From Ianthella basta (lineage: Eukaryota > Porifera > Demospongiae > Verongiida > Ianthellidae): a stretch of DNA of 64,000 bases. The first letter of the stretch is position 1; every line of letters begins with the position of its first letter. Below, in pieces: positions 12,301 to 22,573 of this stretch. Below the pieces are notes generated by a model. The model ran no database searches and was not told the DNA's origin. It saw only the letters and a list, made by a program, of their open reading frames with translations. The stretch lies in contig OZ025869.1 in assembly GCA_964019415.1 (NCBI GenBank), positions 5,208,882-5,272,881 of the forward strand. Reading direction: 5' to 3'. The position numbers and the translations under genes were made by a program.

Positions 12301-15300
12301 AAATAATGTGGCAAAGGTTGTCGTTCAACTGATGATTTCTTGTCGATGCAAGTGTGGCTTCACTTCAAACTTACTGAACGTTTGAAGGACACTTGTGGCT
12401 ACCCAAATCTCGAATAATGTCAAAATTGGCTATATGTCCTAAGATTCGATTTCTACTGGCGACTCTCACAAATGTGCGCAGATTTGTTTGTTGGTGTGTG
12501 TAGGTATCAGTACGTTGACGTGGCAACAGTCACAGAGGTTTGAGAAGTTTTCTTCGTTCAATATGACTTGCTTGCTTCATGATGTACAGTGCTGCACACA
12601 CTGACTGACTTTGTTGTCATCTACACAGCACACTTGCCTGTCGCGTACATGTAAATATAGAATAAATATGCATCTTGTACTCGTTTGGATTTACATGGTC
12701 AAGATGATCAGATTCTTGAACACATGCATACACCACACATAGCATGACCTTAGCTGAATATGGAAGGTCTGCTTGAAGTAGTTATGTAAACATCCCATAG
12801 CTTAAGCAAACAGGATGCTGGATAATTGTTTATTGCCTGAACACTTTGATAACTGTTTACACAATTTACATTCATACAGGTGTGGTCTCATAGTATATCA
12901 GCCAATTCATAGGTTGTGTGGTTTGGAGGGCATGTCTTCTTACTGGAAATTTTGTCACTGAAGCCACATGAGATTTTCAGTTTCTGTCTAAACCTGCCAA
13001 TTTTCTTAGTGCTAAACCTTGTTCATTGTTGTCAGTATTCCTAATTGTCACCTAGATGGAGGTTGAGAATGCTGAATGTCACCCACTTTTATGTAATATC
13101 ATATGGGACAATATAATGCTAACATTTCATTCCGTCCCTCTTAGACAGAACCGTTTGACTGTTCTGCTGTCAGACTGAACCCCTTAAATACAGACTATTA
13201 ACTGTCAAATTGTCCTGAATGCATATATATCTCAGGATTAGGCTAATTATCCGAACAGTACAGAACAGTACATCAGAACAGGAATGAGGGTTAGCACCTC
13301 CCACTTCATACCATCATCAGCTTCTACATCTGCTTAGGACGACCTTTGGCATAGCTGAGTTCAGCAAAATGTTGGCAGGGTCAAATTTATACCCTTAGTA
13401 TACAATGCACTGCTACTAATTATTAGACAACAAGTCAGAGTGTGATACTCGTGCACGGATGGCTATTTCTTCAAAGGGAACTGATATTTTGCTTGGTTGT
13501 TTGCTACATGTGGTTAAACAGGAGATATGTTTTCTGCCTGTGTCACTTATTCAGGGCTGCTTGCTATAATGAAATCAAGGGTTTATTGACATGCATCACT
13601 GTCTATTTGTGTGATGAATGCGCTTGTAAAGGAGGTGTTGAATTGCCAATTATTTTCTGTTCTCTGTAGTTCCACAAACCAGGTGTATGTACATCTCCAT
13701 ACACATGGTATTCCGGTGCACCGCCTTCAAGCAGTAGTGCTGTTTCTCTATGTTACCATGAGTTACTTCTTACCTCATGCAGTTGCTGCTTTGAGCCAGC
13801 TGGAGACGCTAACCAGTGATATGGCACGTGTGGCTACAATGGAACTAGTGGACTTTTGGCAGTTCATGGAAATTCTTATAGCTCAGGTGTTCAAGAAGTT
13901 CAACAAACAGTTCTCCCAGAAGGTGTGTCTGTTTGTACTTGTGGATGCACACTTGCGTCTCCTGTGTGTTATGAAGGTAGTGATGTGTACATCAGGTGTT
14001 GCAATGTTGGATGCTCCTAGAAATGCATAGAATGTCTTTAGGTTGGGCCAGGAGGTTTCTACAGCTTCCATCTTGAAATCTGCTTCATCTTGTGTATACT
14101 CCTTGCCTGTCTCCCCTTTCTTTTGGTAATTCGAGTACATACCCTTTCCCTTCTTCATGATGGTATTAGCCACTTGTTGATAACTTCCCCGTCTGTGTAA
14201 TTCTCAGCTCTGTTGAGCTCCTCCGACATGTAGACGTTCAGGTGGGTATTCGAGATTGCCTCTTTCTTCTTTGTAATTATCATTTTCCCGTTGAATTCCT
14301 CGTGAATGCCTGCCCAGATGTCGATCAAACTCCTTTCAACCTCGGAATCCCACTGCACTTATGGCTTCTTGCCTTTAGCTGCCACCGCTTGCTTCTTCGC
14401 ACACAACTGAAATAACACCTCTGGCTGCTGTCGCTGTAACTGTTACCATGGCAGCCATTTCCATGGTAATGTTCATGGTACGATAAGCTCATGTTCACGG
14501 CCATGTAACATAAGGTGAAGTGTGAATGACCAAACGTAACCATACCAGCACCATTGACGTCATGTTATCGTAGTGTGAATGCTGCCTACGTTTCTCAGTG
14601 TATATTAGGGTTAGGGTTAGGGTTAGGGATTTGTCAGTGTATATTAATGCATGATTACTAGAGTATCCTGCTTTAGGGTACTGGGGCTGATTGAGCAGTG
14701 GAGTGCATATCCTGTCTTCTATTTTGGCAGCACAGTTCAATGGCCATAAAAGCTTATCAGGATTTGAGCTAGTCAAGAAATCTGCTCAGTGTTGCTTCCT
14801 TGCACTGTCTGTGTTATGTGCTAGCTTTGTCAACTTTTATGCAATGAGGGTGTCTAGAGTAATGTTAGTGCAGAAAGTAAGGATGGTTGATGGCTATAGG
14901 TAACAAACGAAAGTGCAATTGATGAAGGATTTCCTCAGGCTACAAGACTTTCTGAAATGTTGTCTGTACTGTACAGCACCTTCAGTGACAAAGCTGTCTG
15001 TCAGTCACTCTAAACAATGCTGACGTCGCCTCTTTGCAGTTGGTAGCCATAACGTGTGTACAGAGAGTCTTGAATAGACCAAGGGGGGCTGTGAGCCATT
15101 CCAGGTGGCAACGAAGCACACTATGCTCCTATTTGTCACTGTTTAGCCGCAGAAATTGTCATGAAAGTTGGCAGTAGTGACTATTGCAAGTATAGTTCAT
15201 GTATTGTTGTAAGGAATGCCTCATGCTCAAACTTGTCCCTACTTGTGCTGTCAGATGATTCAGGACTTGCACGATGACATTGTCCATGAGCTGCTAAAGA

Positions 15301-18300
15301 AGGGTATGCTGAAGAAGAGGGGACATGTCAGAAAGAACTGGAAAGAAAGGTTCTTCGTGCTTACAGTAAGGAGCTTGACGTACTATGAGTCACAGTCAAA
15401 CCTCACAAAGAAGGTATGGTGGTGGCAATTGTATAGATCTATTTAATTGTAATGTTTATGTGTACAGTCTAAGCCTTCTGTGCTCCACCATAGTGTTCAC
15501 CTTCAATTTGGTTGTGTGCCCCTAAATTGGGTAAGACAAAGCTGCATTTGAGCATTTTGAACTGATCTGCAATGGATTAAGCCATTAATACTGTTCTAGA
15601 ACTTGATGTAGCCCTGGTGCATACACTAAAGAGTTAGTAGTGTCAGTATGAATTAGGGAATAGGGCAGTGTAGCTGACCGCTTTGTGCTTAAATTGTTTC
15701 ATCATCCAGGGCCAACTGACCATCAACCAGTCCTCCAGTGTAATGTTAGTTACAGAGGCAGGCAAGCCAACAGAGTGCTCTGTGCGCTTTCGAGTGACGT
15801 GTGGCGGTACAGGCACTGCAACAGACATAATTGCAGAGGATTGTGACGTGGCAATGGAATGGGTCAAGGCTATTCAAGTGGTGTGTGCTTTATGACTGAA
15901 TGTGCACATTGCTATACATTTCTCTTATGTCATGAAGACTTCCTAGTCACACTAATGTATTCTGTTGCATATTCCTTTTGCAGGCAATTGCTTTTCATCA
16001 AATCAATGAAAAGCAGTCCCGCAATTTTCTTCATCAGCTTACACTGGCAAGGAAGAGGGTCAAAGGTGCAGCAGTTGCTGTTCAAGAAGAGGCACTTGTA
16101 TCTCCACTTGCAGACACCCACTTCACGTATCCAGCTGCCGGTTCGCCAACTGGTGATTACAAGAATGGATCCTCACCCACTGAGGCTCGAGGGCAGAAGA
16201 GTTTTGAGATGAGGAAGCCTCATGAGTATGAGGATGTCGATAAGGTTGCTGATATTTGTTCTCAGGTTGTATCGCAAAGTCCATCTGCTACAGACAAACG
16301 AACTCTTTCACCATCAAAATCCACATCTGTGGTTGAAAGTGAAGTTGAATATACCGTAGTCCACAAGAAGAAAATTTCACAACCAGAATTTAAGACTGAT
16401 GAAGAGTTGCCTCCACCTGTACCTAAACGTGCAGGAGCGAAATCCAGTGATGATGATCCACTGATGTATGTGGACCTCAGATTTTCATCATCGGGTGGCG
16501 TAGTCTTAGGTCATGAAAACCAGGGAACGAAGAAGCAACAGAAGAAAGCCGACACTGTGGAGTACACAGATATTGATGCTGTAGCTATGCTGGCACTAGC
16601 AAGTCCAACTACAGAGGATGTGACAGGAGGTTCTAAGGAGAGAAAGACCTCAGCGGAGCAGCATAATGCTGGATCGAATTTGCGAACTAAACCTATGATA
16701 GATGTTACACACGAGAAGCATGCTGCTCGGAAACCCAGTGCAGATGGTGATTACATTAACATTCACTATGAGGAGAAAGCCTCAGCGGGTTCAGACAAGA
16801 AAATGATAGATGTTGCTTCCTTACCAAAGCGCCAGGCCTCTAAGGATGGGGATTATGTGGGTACGTATGATGGTGCAGCTTATCATTGCATGTGCTCTGT
16901 TTTTAATTAACTTAGCCGTTCTAGCTTAGGTACCGGTCGCACTAGGACAGAAATAACAGCGATGGTATGATCTCATTTTATCTATCATGGTACATGTTGT
17001 ATGATGTCACTATACCGTGAGTCTGCTGTACTGTCACTGTCACCATGGCAATGCATGCCATGGTGACAGTGGTGAGAAAGTGGATTTTGAAGTGATGGCA
17101 AACATTGGCACTCTGATTACACCAACCCAGCACAGAGTAGGATGTTAATGTTAAATGAAGCTGGCTGTTAGTCAACTGATTTCCAACAAAGGTCAAAGTA
17201 TATCATGGAGCGAAATTCTGTACTCCTACACAGATGTCTTTGGAGTAAAAAAAGCAGAACACCGGAGGATGTGATGATTCTTAGGCGGCTTACACTAGAA
17301 CGTTTTTGGAAACGTCTGTTTTCGAATCGTTCTTGTACTGCATCGTTTACGTGTGTTTACACACGTCGTTTTTTATACACTGAAAACGGGTAACGTCAGA
17401 AACGATTACAAGCGCATGACTCTCATGTGACGATCGTGTGAATGTGACCGCGTGTGCGCTAGCGCAGGGACAAGAAAGTATCTGTCGACATCTTAAAGTT
17501 CTCTGTCCATTCCTCAGGAAGCACTAAGTTTGTAACAAAGCTGTCCCACCATGCGTGCATTCTCCCCGGCCTGATCTAGAACCTTCGTCTTGCCCTTTGC
17601 ACACGGAAACGCGGTCTCCTCATAACGCGGCTAGAAGTAGTAAGGTCCAAGTACAGGATCCTTTCTCTGGCGTACACTGTCTCTGTGTACAAGGCAAGCA
17701 AATTCGCAATAACAACCAGCAGGATCGCCACCAACATGTCCATCTTGAAATACCGGTAATTACTCGTTGTTGCGGATCGTTTTTAGCTGCACGATCGTTT
17801 CTGCTGTTTACACAAAGAAATCATAGCACTGTTTTTGCAAGTATCCACCTTCAACTGCGGATTTGGAAGTGATAGTTTTCCTCTAGCGTTTTCACCGTTT
17901 CACTGTAAACAGTAAGTCAAAACGGTGTCGATTTGCACTGTTTTTGTCCAAAAACATTCTAGTGTAAGCGCTGCCTTAAGCTGGCCAAAGATAAACACGA
18001 AACTGAAATCATGACACAAGCTGCATTCACAAAGCACAACATGAACCGTTTGCACTGATGTGCGACAACCACAAGCCATAAACATCGCCCCTGCCTTTGC
18101 CATTACTTTTCCTTTAATGTGATCAGTGCCTTAATAAGTGTGGCCTGTGATGTTTAGGCACCCATTATGGGCATTTGAAATGAAAGATGACTGTGCGGTT
18201 AAGTTCTTGAAACCAGGCAATTGTGACTGAAAATTGGAATGACTTGCTTGCATGTGTGTCACTCAGTACATCAATAGGCTATCCTATACTTCAAGGAACT

Positions 18301-19529
18301 CTCATTCTGGTTTATTGTAAGTGATCTATCTTGAAGTCATGGTTGTTTGTTGTTGTAGGCGTGTCATATGATGCGGGTGGCAGATATGTGGCACAGTCAC
18401 AGGGGCGTAAATTTGACCACATTGCGGAAGCACCATCAAGCCTTGGGGAGAGACAAGATGGCAAAGACTACATCAATCTGGTTTCTGTGACCGAGGCAGT
18501 GCAGGCTAGTACATCAAAGCCAATGATAGATGTGACAGGTATGTAATGATTGTTGAATCTTGCAAGATGTTATAGTAATGTTGCTTCCTGTTCAAGTGGT
18601 AGTAGCTCATCTTTTTTGAAGATAGATAGGTCTGGTCAAATCAGTGGGTTTTGAATAGATACTATTACTTAGGGTTAGTAGTGAGCATCAGAGTTTGGCA
18701 TAAGACTCGAAATCTCTTAGACATCTTCCACAAACAGAGGTGCATATCTCCTGGTAGTCAACATCCCTTATTTATACAAACCACTTGTTTATAAGTCTTT
18801 AATTCAAATAAGGGTTGCAGTTGTTGTAACTAAGAAAGTACTCTCATTTCGTTTTGCTTTTGAGTACATATGTGTTAACCGGTTGCTTTTCCTACTTGAT
18901 GTAGATGAGCGCCCATCAGAGAAGCAAGGTGGAGATGACAATTATGTAGGTCTTGTATATCGTGATGCAAGTTCTGTATCTAAGGATTCAAATGGCAGCA
19001 GGCACCGTGGAGCACCACCCAGTGTCCCTATGCCATACAGTAGTGATGACCTGGATAGCGGCTATGTTACTATTCAAGCTCCTGATGGTCCACCTCAGCC
19101 AAAGCCACGAAAAAACATCCCAAAGCGACCTGTTTCCATGGTTGAGAGAGGCCAAAAATCAGATGCACTTGGTGTGGTTCATGGAGGAGAAACACATTCT
19201 CGAGGTAATTACTTAGTGACAGGGTAGCTCTACTGGCCTTTACCTTGTGTGGGTTTGCACAGGTGAAGTTAGAAGACTGTCTGACTCGGATGTATGTAGG
19301 GCATTACAAACAATAGCTCTTGCAGTTTATATGATTCTCCATCCCACTCCAACCCTCCAGCTTTGACTCCTTCTCCTGATTTGGGAGCAGAAGCCCGCAA
19401 GCATGATTATGTGCTGCTGCTTCCAGATGCACCAACAGGAGAATCAACAGAAAAATCCAAAAAGCCTCCACCAGTGCCCAAACCATATCATGAGACACAC
19501 TGTTATGTTAACACATCCAAGCCACTAAG
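8952..19529 (+). CDS. SWAP-70/DEF6-like PH-domain adaptor with tyrosine-motif tail (multi-exon)
   Basis: Exons I can place: 8952-9396, 13783-13922, 15255-15413, 15710-15880, 15984-16860, 18359-18538 and 18905-19204. All have GT/AG borders and matching phases, giving 757 continuous codons. A further coding block lies at 19326-19529. Exons 1-2 match the SWAP-70/DEF6 N-terminus, e.g. ARQLWQVFAKLDRFGRLGL beside the vertebrate region before EEIEYLL. Exons 3-4 give a PH domain with KNWKERFFVL and EWVKAIQ, aligned with KNWTERWFVL and EWIQAIH in SWAP-70. Family members bind PI(3,4,5)P3 and act on Rac and actin. After the PH domain the usual coiled coil is absent; a disordered, tyrosine-motif tail replaces it. 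The ATG has a Kozak-like GCGCGATGG context. Which organism-specific role it has is unknown. Confidence 0.8.
9397..11892. other. Intron 1, first part
   Basis: Intron 1 runs 9397-13782. The exon 1 and exon 2 phases fit directly (G + TT). This part shows no supported exon, RNA gene or clear repeat. Confidence 0.6.
11893..12468. mobile_element. Non-autonomous TIR element (MITE) in intron 1
   Basis: GTCGCCAGTAGAAATCG at 11896-11912 is matched by its reverse complement at about 12446-12462, with further similarity inward. An 8-base direct repeat CAAATGTG lies just outside each end (11885-11892 and 12469-12476), consistent with a target-site duplication of hAT or Merlin length. No transposase is encoded. 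Confidence 0.65.
13783..13922 (+). CDS. Exon 2: SWAP-70-like linker before the PH domain
   Basis: 140 bases, acceptor ATGCAG, donor AAG/GTGTGT. It joins exon 1 in phase 1 and leaves phase 0. It encodes a helical segment containing ELVDFWQFMEILIAQVFKKF, which lines up with the SWAP-70 stretch just before its PH domain. Confidence 0.75.
13930..14358 (-). pseudogene. Myb/SANT-like transposon accessory gene fragment (Harbinger type), antisense in intron 2
   Basis: Two minus-strand frames overlap near 14160. The first (14155-14358) begins MQWDSEVERSLIDIWAG, a Myb/SANT-like opening, and continues with ELNRAENYTDGEVINKW. The second (from 14173 down) reads KKGKGMYSNYQKKGETGKEY and then SWPNLKTFYAFLG. 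Together they match the trihelix/SANT-like DNA-binding protein that accompanies PIF/Harbinger transposases. The frame changes between the two halves, so the copy is broken or has a lost intron. It lies wholly inside intron 2 of the SWAP-70-like gene, on the opposite strand. Confidence 0.55.
14605..14628. repeat. Interstitial telomeric repeat (TTAGGG)4
   Basis: Four exact TTAGGG units inside intron 2. A 13-base direct repeat, TCAGTGTATATTA, lies at 14595-14607 and 14634-14646, overlapping the left edge by three bases and 5 bases beyond the right edge. Confidence 0.9.
15255..15880 (+). CDS. Exons 3 and 4: PH domain
   Basis: Exon 3 is 15255-15413 (53 codons, phase 0-0) and exon 4 is 15710-15880 (57 codons, phase 0-0). 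The protein gives LLKKGMLKKRGHVRKNWKER, then TYYESQSNLTKK, then across the splice GQLTINQ, and ends DVAMEWVKAIQV. The basic KxGxxxKNWxxR pattern in the beta1-beta2 region is the usual PIP3-binding signature, and the WVKAIQ helix is the conserved C-terminal PH helix. This is the best-preserved match to SWAP-70 in the gene. Confidence 0.88.
15984..19204 (+). CDS. Exons 5-7: disordered tail with tyrosine, SH2 and SH3 docking motifs
   Basis: Exons 15984-16860, 18359-18538 and 18905-19204 encode residues 306-757. Starting with a short basic helix, the tail is Ser/Thr/Gly/Lys rich. Tyrosines in YxxV/I/L context: Y387 (YEDV), Y428 (YTVV), Y467 (YVDL), Y499 (YTDI), Y562 (YINI), Y635 (YINL), Y671 (YVGL), Y711 (YVTI). 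Four of these (Y428, Y467, Y499, Y711) fit the strict ITIM pattern [SIVL]xYxx[IVL], and Y562 and Y635 also fit the Grb2 pattern YxN. Proline sites are PPPVPKR at 448-454 and PPQPKPRK near 720-727. The phrase MIDV(T/A) recurs at 543, 579 and 653. Phosphorylation and partners are inference from motif type only. Confidence 0.75.
16974..17160. repeat. Palindrome in intron 5
   Basis: Perfect 16-base arms, CACTGTCACCATGGCA at 17035-17050 and its inverse at 17056-17071, around a 5-base loop. Probably the centre of a small foldback element whose outer limits I cannot set. Confidence 0.6.
17284..17975. mobile_element. PIF/Harbinger-like MITE in intron 5
   Basis: Ends are GGCGGCTTACACTAGAACG on the left and, inverted, GGCAGCGCTTACACTAGAATG on the right, followed by a shared GTTTTTGGA. 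The element is flanked by TTA at 17281-17283 and 17976-17978, the target-site duplication typical of Harbinger. It carries no transposase. It lies between exons 5 and 6 of the SWAP-70-like gene and must be spliced out. Confidence 0.75.
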
Positions 19530-20484
19530 GTAGGATGCCTGTCTGTTTTCATATGTACCAGTCTGTTTCCTGTTAATACTTGGTTCATTATTGCATTATA
19601 GATGGTGGTCCTATCCTGCTGCACCTAATTTATTTACAAACAGTACATCAAACTAATTGTGCATTTTCCTTCATCAGGGGAAACAAACAGCATTCAATAG
19701 ATCTCTATTGTGTAGTTGAAATTCATTCAGTGAAACACACATGCAACCTTTCATCCTGGTTCACACATTTTTGGTTATTAGAATGCTTGCACCTGAATGG
19801 TATACTGAAGACTCTCCGTGTATGCATAGTGAATTGTGTACTTTATGTGGCAGTCTCACTACATTACAATTGTTGTTCACACTGTGGTCACATTTTGCCA
19901 GTCACACTACTCGATACATATTGAAGAAGCTATATATATTGTTAACATGGACGTGGTCATTGTTACTGTATTGTGACAACAGCCTAAAGGGGCCATCTCA
20001 TGTTGCTTAATCAATTCACTTCCACCCTTATGACCACAAAGATAGTCTTGTACAACTACACATGATACTGAGTGCACTGGCGTCAGTCATTGTCTACTGT
20101 GTGTGTTTTTGTATGCACCCGTGCATAGGTGTGTGCTGTGCTTCTGTTTTTATACTCCTTGGTTTGTGTGGATGCATAAAATTCAAGCATAGAGAAAATA
20201 GAATGAATTATGATTGAAAGCAAAAGTGTAATTTTGCCCTGGTTGGATGTATGCTAGTACATACACTGCAGGGACTGATTCAAGCTTGAACCAAGTCTTG
20301 ATGACCTCTTAGGTCACAATTCATGTGGACTCAGTAACACACTTGATCTAATAGCTACTCATTCCTTGTGCACCATAAGAGATTGAAAGCCAAGTGTAGC
20401 ATGATTTATGCAATTTCTTCACTTGCTGCAGCTCTTCGGGCAAACCTGCGCTACCACCAAAGTCACACAATTGAAGACAAGAAG
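19263..20484 (+). CDS. Tentative 3' exons of the SWAP-70-like gene
   Basis: A block at 19326-19529 is strongly coding-like in one frame: LYDSP, then RKHDYVLLLPDAPTG, KKPPPVPKPYHE and CYVNTSKPL. It keeps the tail's character (YDxP, YxxL and YxN tyrosines, a PPPVPK site) and ends at AAG/GTAGGA. A small exon at 19263-19291 fits exon 7 on its left but its phase does not meet the 19326 block, so one junction is wrong or a base differs. Further candidates are a piece after CATCAG at 19678 (SIDLYCVVEIHS) and 20432-20484 with good AG and GT borders (LRYHQSHTIEDKK). The stop codon and poly(A) site are not resolved. Confidence 0.5.
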
Positions 20485-21345
20485 GTAGCAGTCACACGGA
20501 ATATTTTATTTTGTCACCTGATTCAGGCTAAACATTTATATTGCTTATTTAAAGCACTTTTGTTGTGTTAGAATTCATAGGATGTCAGTGTTTGAGCATG
20601 CATATGCAGCAGACAGTTTCTTTTGTATGGGAAACTTTTGTGATGCACTATTTTGTACCAAAGTAGTAATACTTAATGTGTATTTTGAATGTGTAACTGT
20701 TGGATTGCAAATACTGGAGTGTGTGTTGTGCAGGATTAGTTCTGTGTAGTTTCTTTGTGTTAAGGTAGCAGAATACCTTAATTTAGACTACGATGCAACA
20801 AATTGCTGTAGTCTGATTAGTCCAATCAGATGTTCTAAATTGCTTATGCCACCTCTGATTCAACTTATACTACCGCTGATTCAGCTTATACCAGCTCTGG
20901 TAGCTTCTAGCACTTTGAAGGGAATTTTCGACAACGTAGATGTGACAAGCTTGGAGTGAAATGAACTTTAGCACAGTTCCGAGGTACTTTACAGCAGCTG
21001 GGCAATGCAGGGTTGTTGCCGCACGGTTTACTCTGCCGTTTGACTACTCGGCTATCTTTTTGTCATCATTTCTCGGTAGAACTGGCCAGCGCGGTCCCTT
21101 CCTGTATTGATGCTGATTGCTGTCATAGTCTAAACATCTTAGACCAAGAACCATCGGTGGCTACGAGATTTTGAACACCTTGTAAACTGATATAGAGTCC
21201 GCACGCGCCTCTATAATAATCAGTTTTTCATGGTGTTATAAATCCTGTGGACACCTTTGATCTCGGTCTAACCTATGTAGAGACCTTTAGCTACACATAC
21301 TTCTGTGGCTTCAAGAAAACCACAAACTTCGGTTACTCGACACAC
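20485..21345. other. No gene seen
   Basis: No supported exon. It may contain the 3' UTR of the SWAP-70-like gene, but no clear AATAAA was found. Confidence 0.3.
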
Positions 21346-21922
21346 ACGTCACTTGAGTAAACCAACTTTAGCTAAATATGGCTAACGTTAACGTCCAACG
21401 ATGTTGGAAATGACACCGACATGAACGGCACGGTTATGTAACATTAACGTCGACATGATGAGTTGGTCACACCTGAGTGAAAATGGCAGATTTTGTTCTT
21501 TTGTGCCACTGTCTGTTTTCTTGTTGATAGCTTTCCTATGATTTCGGCGAGCAAAGAAATTGTCGGAACCTCAGGTAGCTTCTTATCTGCTAAATGGAGC
21601 CTCTGTAGGAAATGAGCATCTTCGAGTTCTTTTCTTCCTCCGACCCAGATGTCATGAACGATCCCCTCCACTTTGGTATTCCTCTACACGTTCATCGTCC
21701 TCAGTCCTGTGGTCATGACTTGCTTCATTTACTAGCTGAAGAGAAATTGTGAACGTTGTGAAACACAACTTCTACCGTTGACATGAACATGAACAGGGCA
21801 AAATTGTCACAGCGACGTTTTTGTTACAGCGTCATTAACGTTTCATAACGTGTAGTATGTGACTAGCAAAATGTGACCATAATGCCGATGTAGCGTCGTT
21901 TCTGATGTAGTGTGACCACAGC
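21346..21922. mobile_element. Harbinger-like element, right end only
   Basis: The segment ends GTAGTGTGACCACAGCC, close in form to the right ends of the MITE at 17975 and of a similar end near 14588 (TAGTGTGAATGCTGCC). A minus-strand ORF inside (21444-21671) reads GIVHDIWVGGRKELEDAHFL and is of unknown function. No matching left end was found, so the element is truncated or misread. Confidence 0.35.
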
Positions 21923-22100
21923 CTTGGACACAAAAGGGTCCAAGGTTCAATCCAGCAGCATGGGGAGAAGGGCTGGTGGCTGCCACTTGTCACGGCCAGC
22001 TCTTCCTCCCTCTTCTCCCCCCTAAGGGTATGAGTCTAAAGTTAAGGAAAGTCTTTTAATAGCTGATCCAGTTCTTCAGGCGATATGTGTGGGGCCGCAT
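21923..22100. repeat. Possible tRNA-derived SINE tail, truncated
   Basis: GGGTCCAAGGTTCAATCC near 21938-21955 resembles a tRNA T-arm with a B-box. The expected A-box part is missing because the Harbinger-like end abuts it. The block 22034-22083 recurs at 22410-22457 with a few changes. Confidence 0.4.
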
Positions 22101-22573
22101 CTCTCTTCTGTAGGGTATGGGTTTTTGTCTGTACAAATGTTCCTCAAAATGCTGATGTAACATCATGCAATATATGGATATATCTCCCATTGCCATGGCA
22201 ATGACATACTGAGATTTCTCATATCCTTCATATCAGGGTTAAGAGCCCTGGGCTAATGAGTTGATAATGTCGATATCAACCAGTTCAAACTGGCTAATTG
22301 ACAATATCAACCAAGTCAAAGGTTATCTACATGTCACCAGTGAAAAAATACTGTCAGTAAGTTATCAGATTACACAGCAGCAGCAGAGATACAACACACT
22401 ACAAGAGTCAAAAGTTAAGGAAAGTCTTTCAAAAGCTAATCCAGTTCTTCAGGTGATATCTCTGGTGGAAGTGGTGGTGGAAGTGGAGCTGGAGTAAAGC
22501 TTATGTTCACTGTGCACCCAGTCATATTCAACATGGGTGCAGTTGGTTGCAGCACAGGTTGAGGCGTTGACAC
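22101..22573. other. No gene seen; short repeats
   Basis: Contains the perfect palindrome CATTGCCATGGCAATG at 22189-22204 and the second copy of the block AGTTAAGGAAAGTCTTT at about 22410. No supported exon. Confidence 0.4.

Noticed and set aside
14608-14640. True chromosome end
   Set aside because: Only four TTAGGG units with unique sequence and exons on both sides.
21938-21955. Functional tRNA gene
   Set aside because: Only a T-arm-like stretch is present, with no acceptor stem, anticodon arm or A-box.
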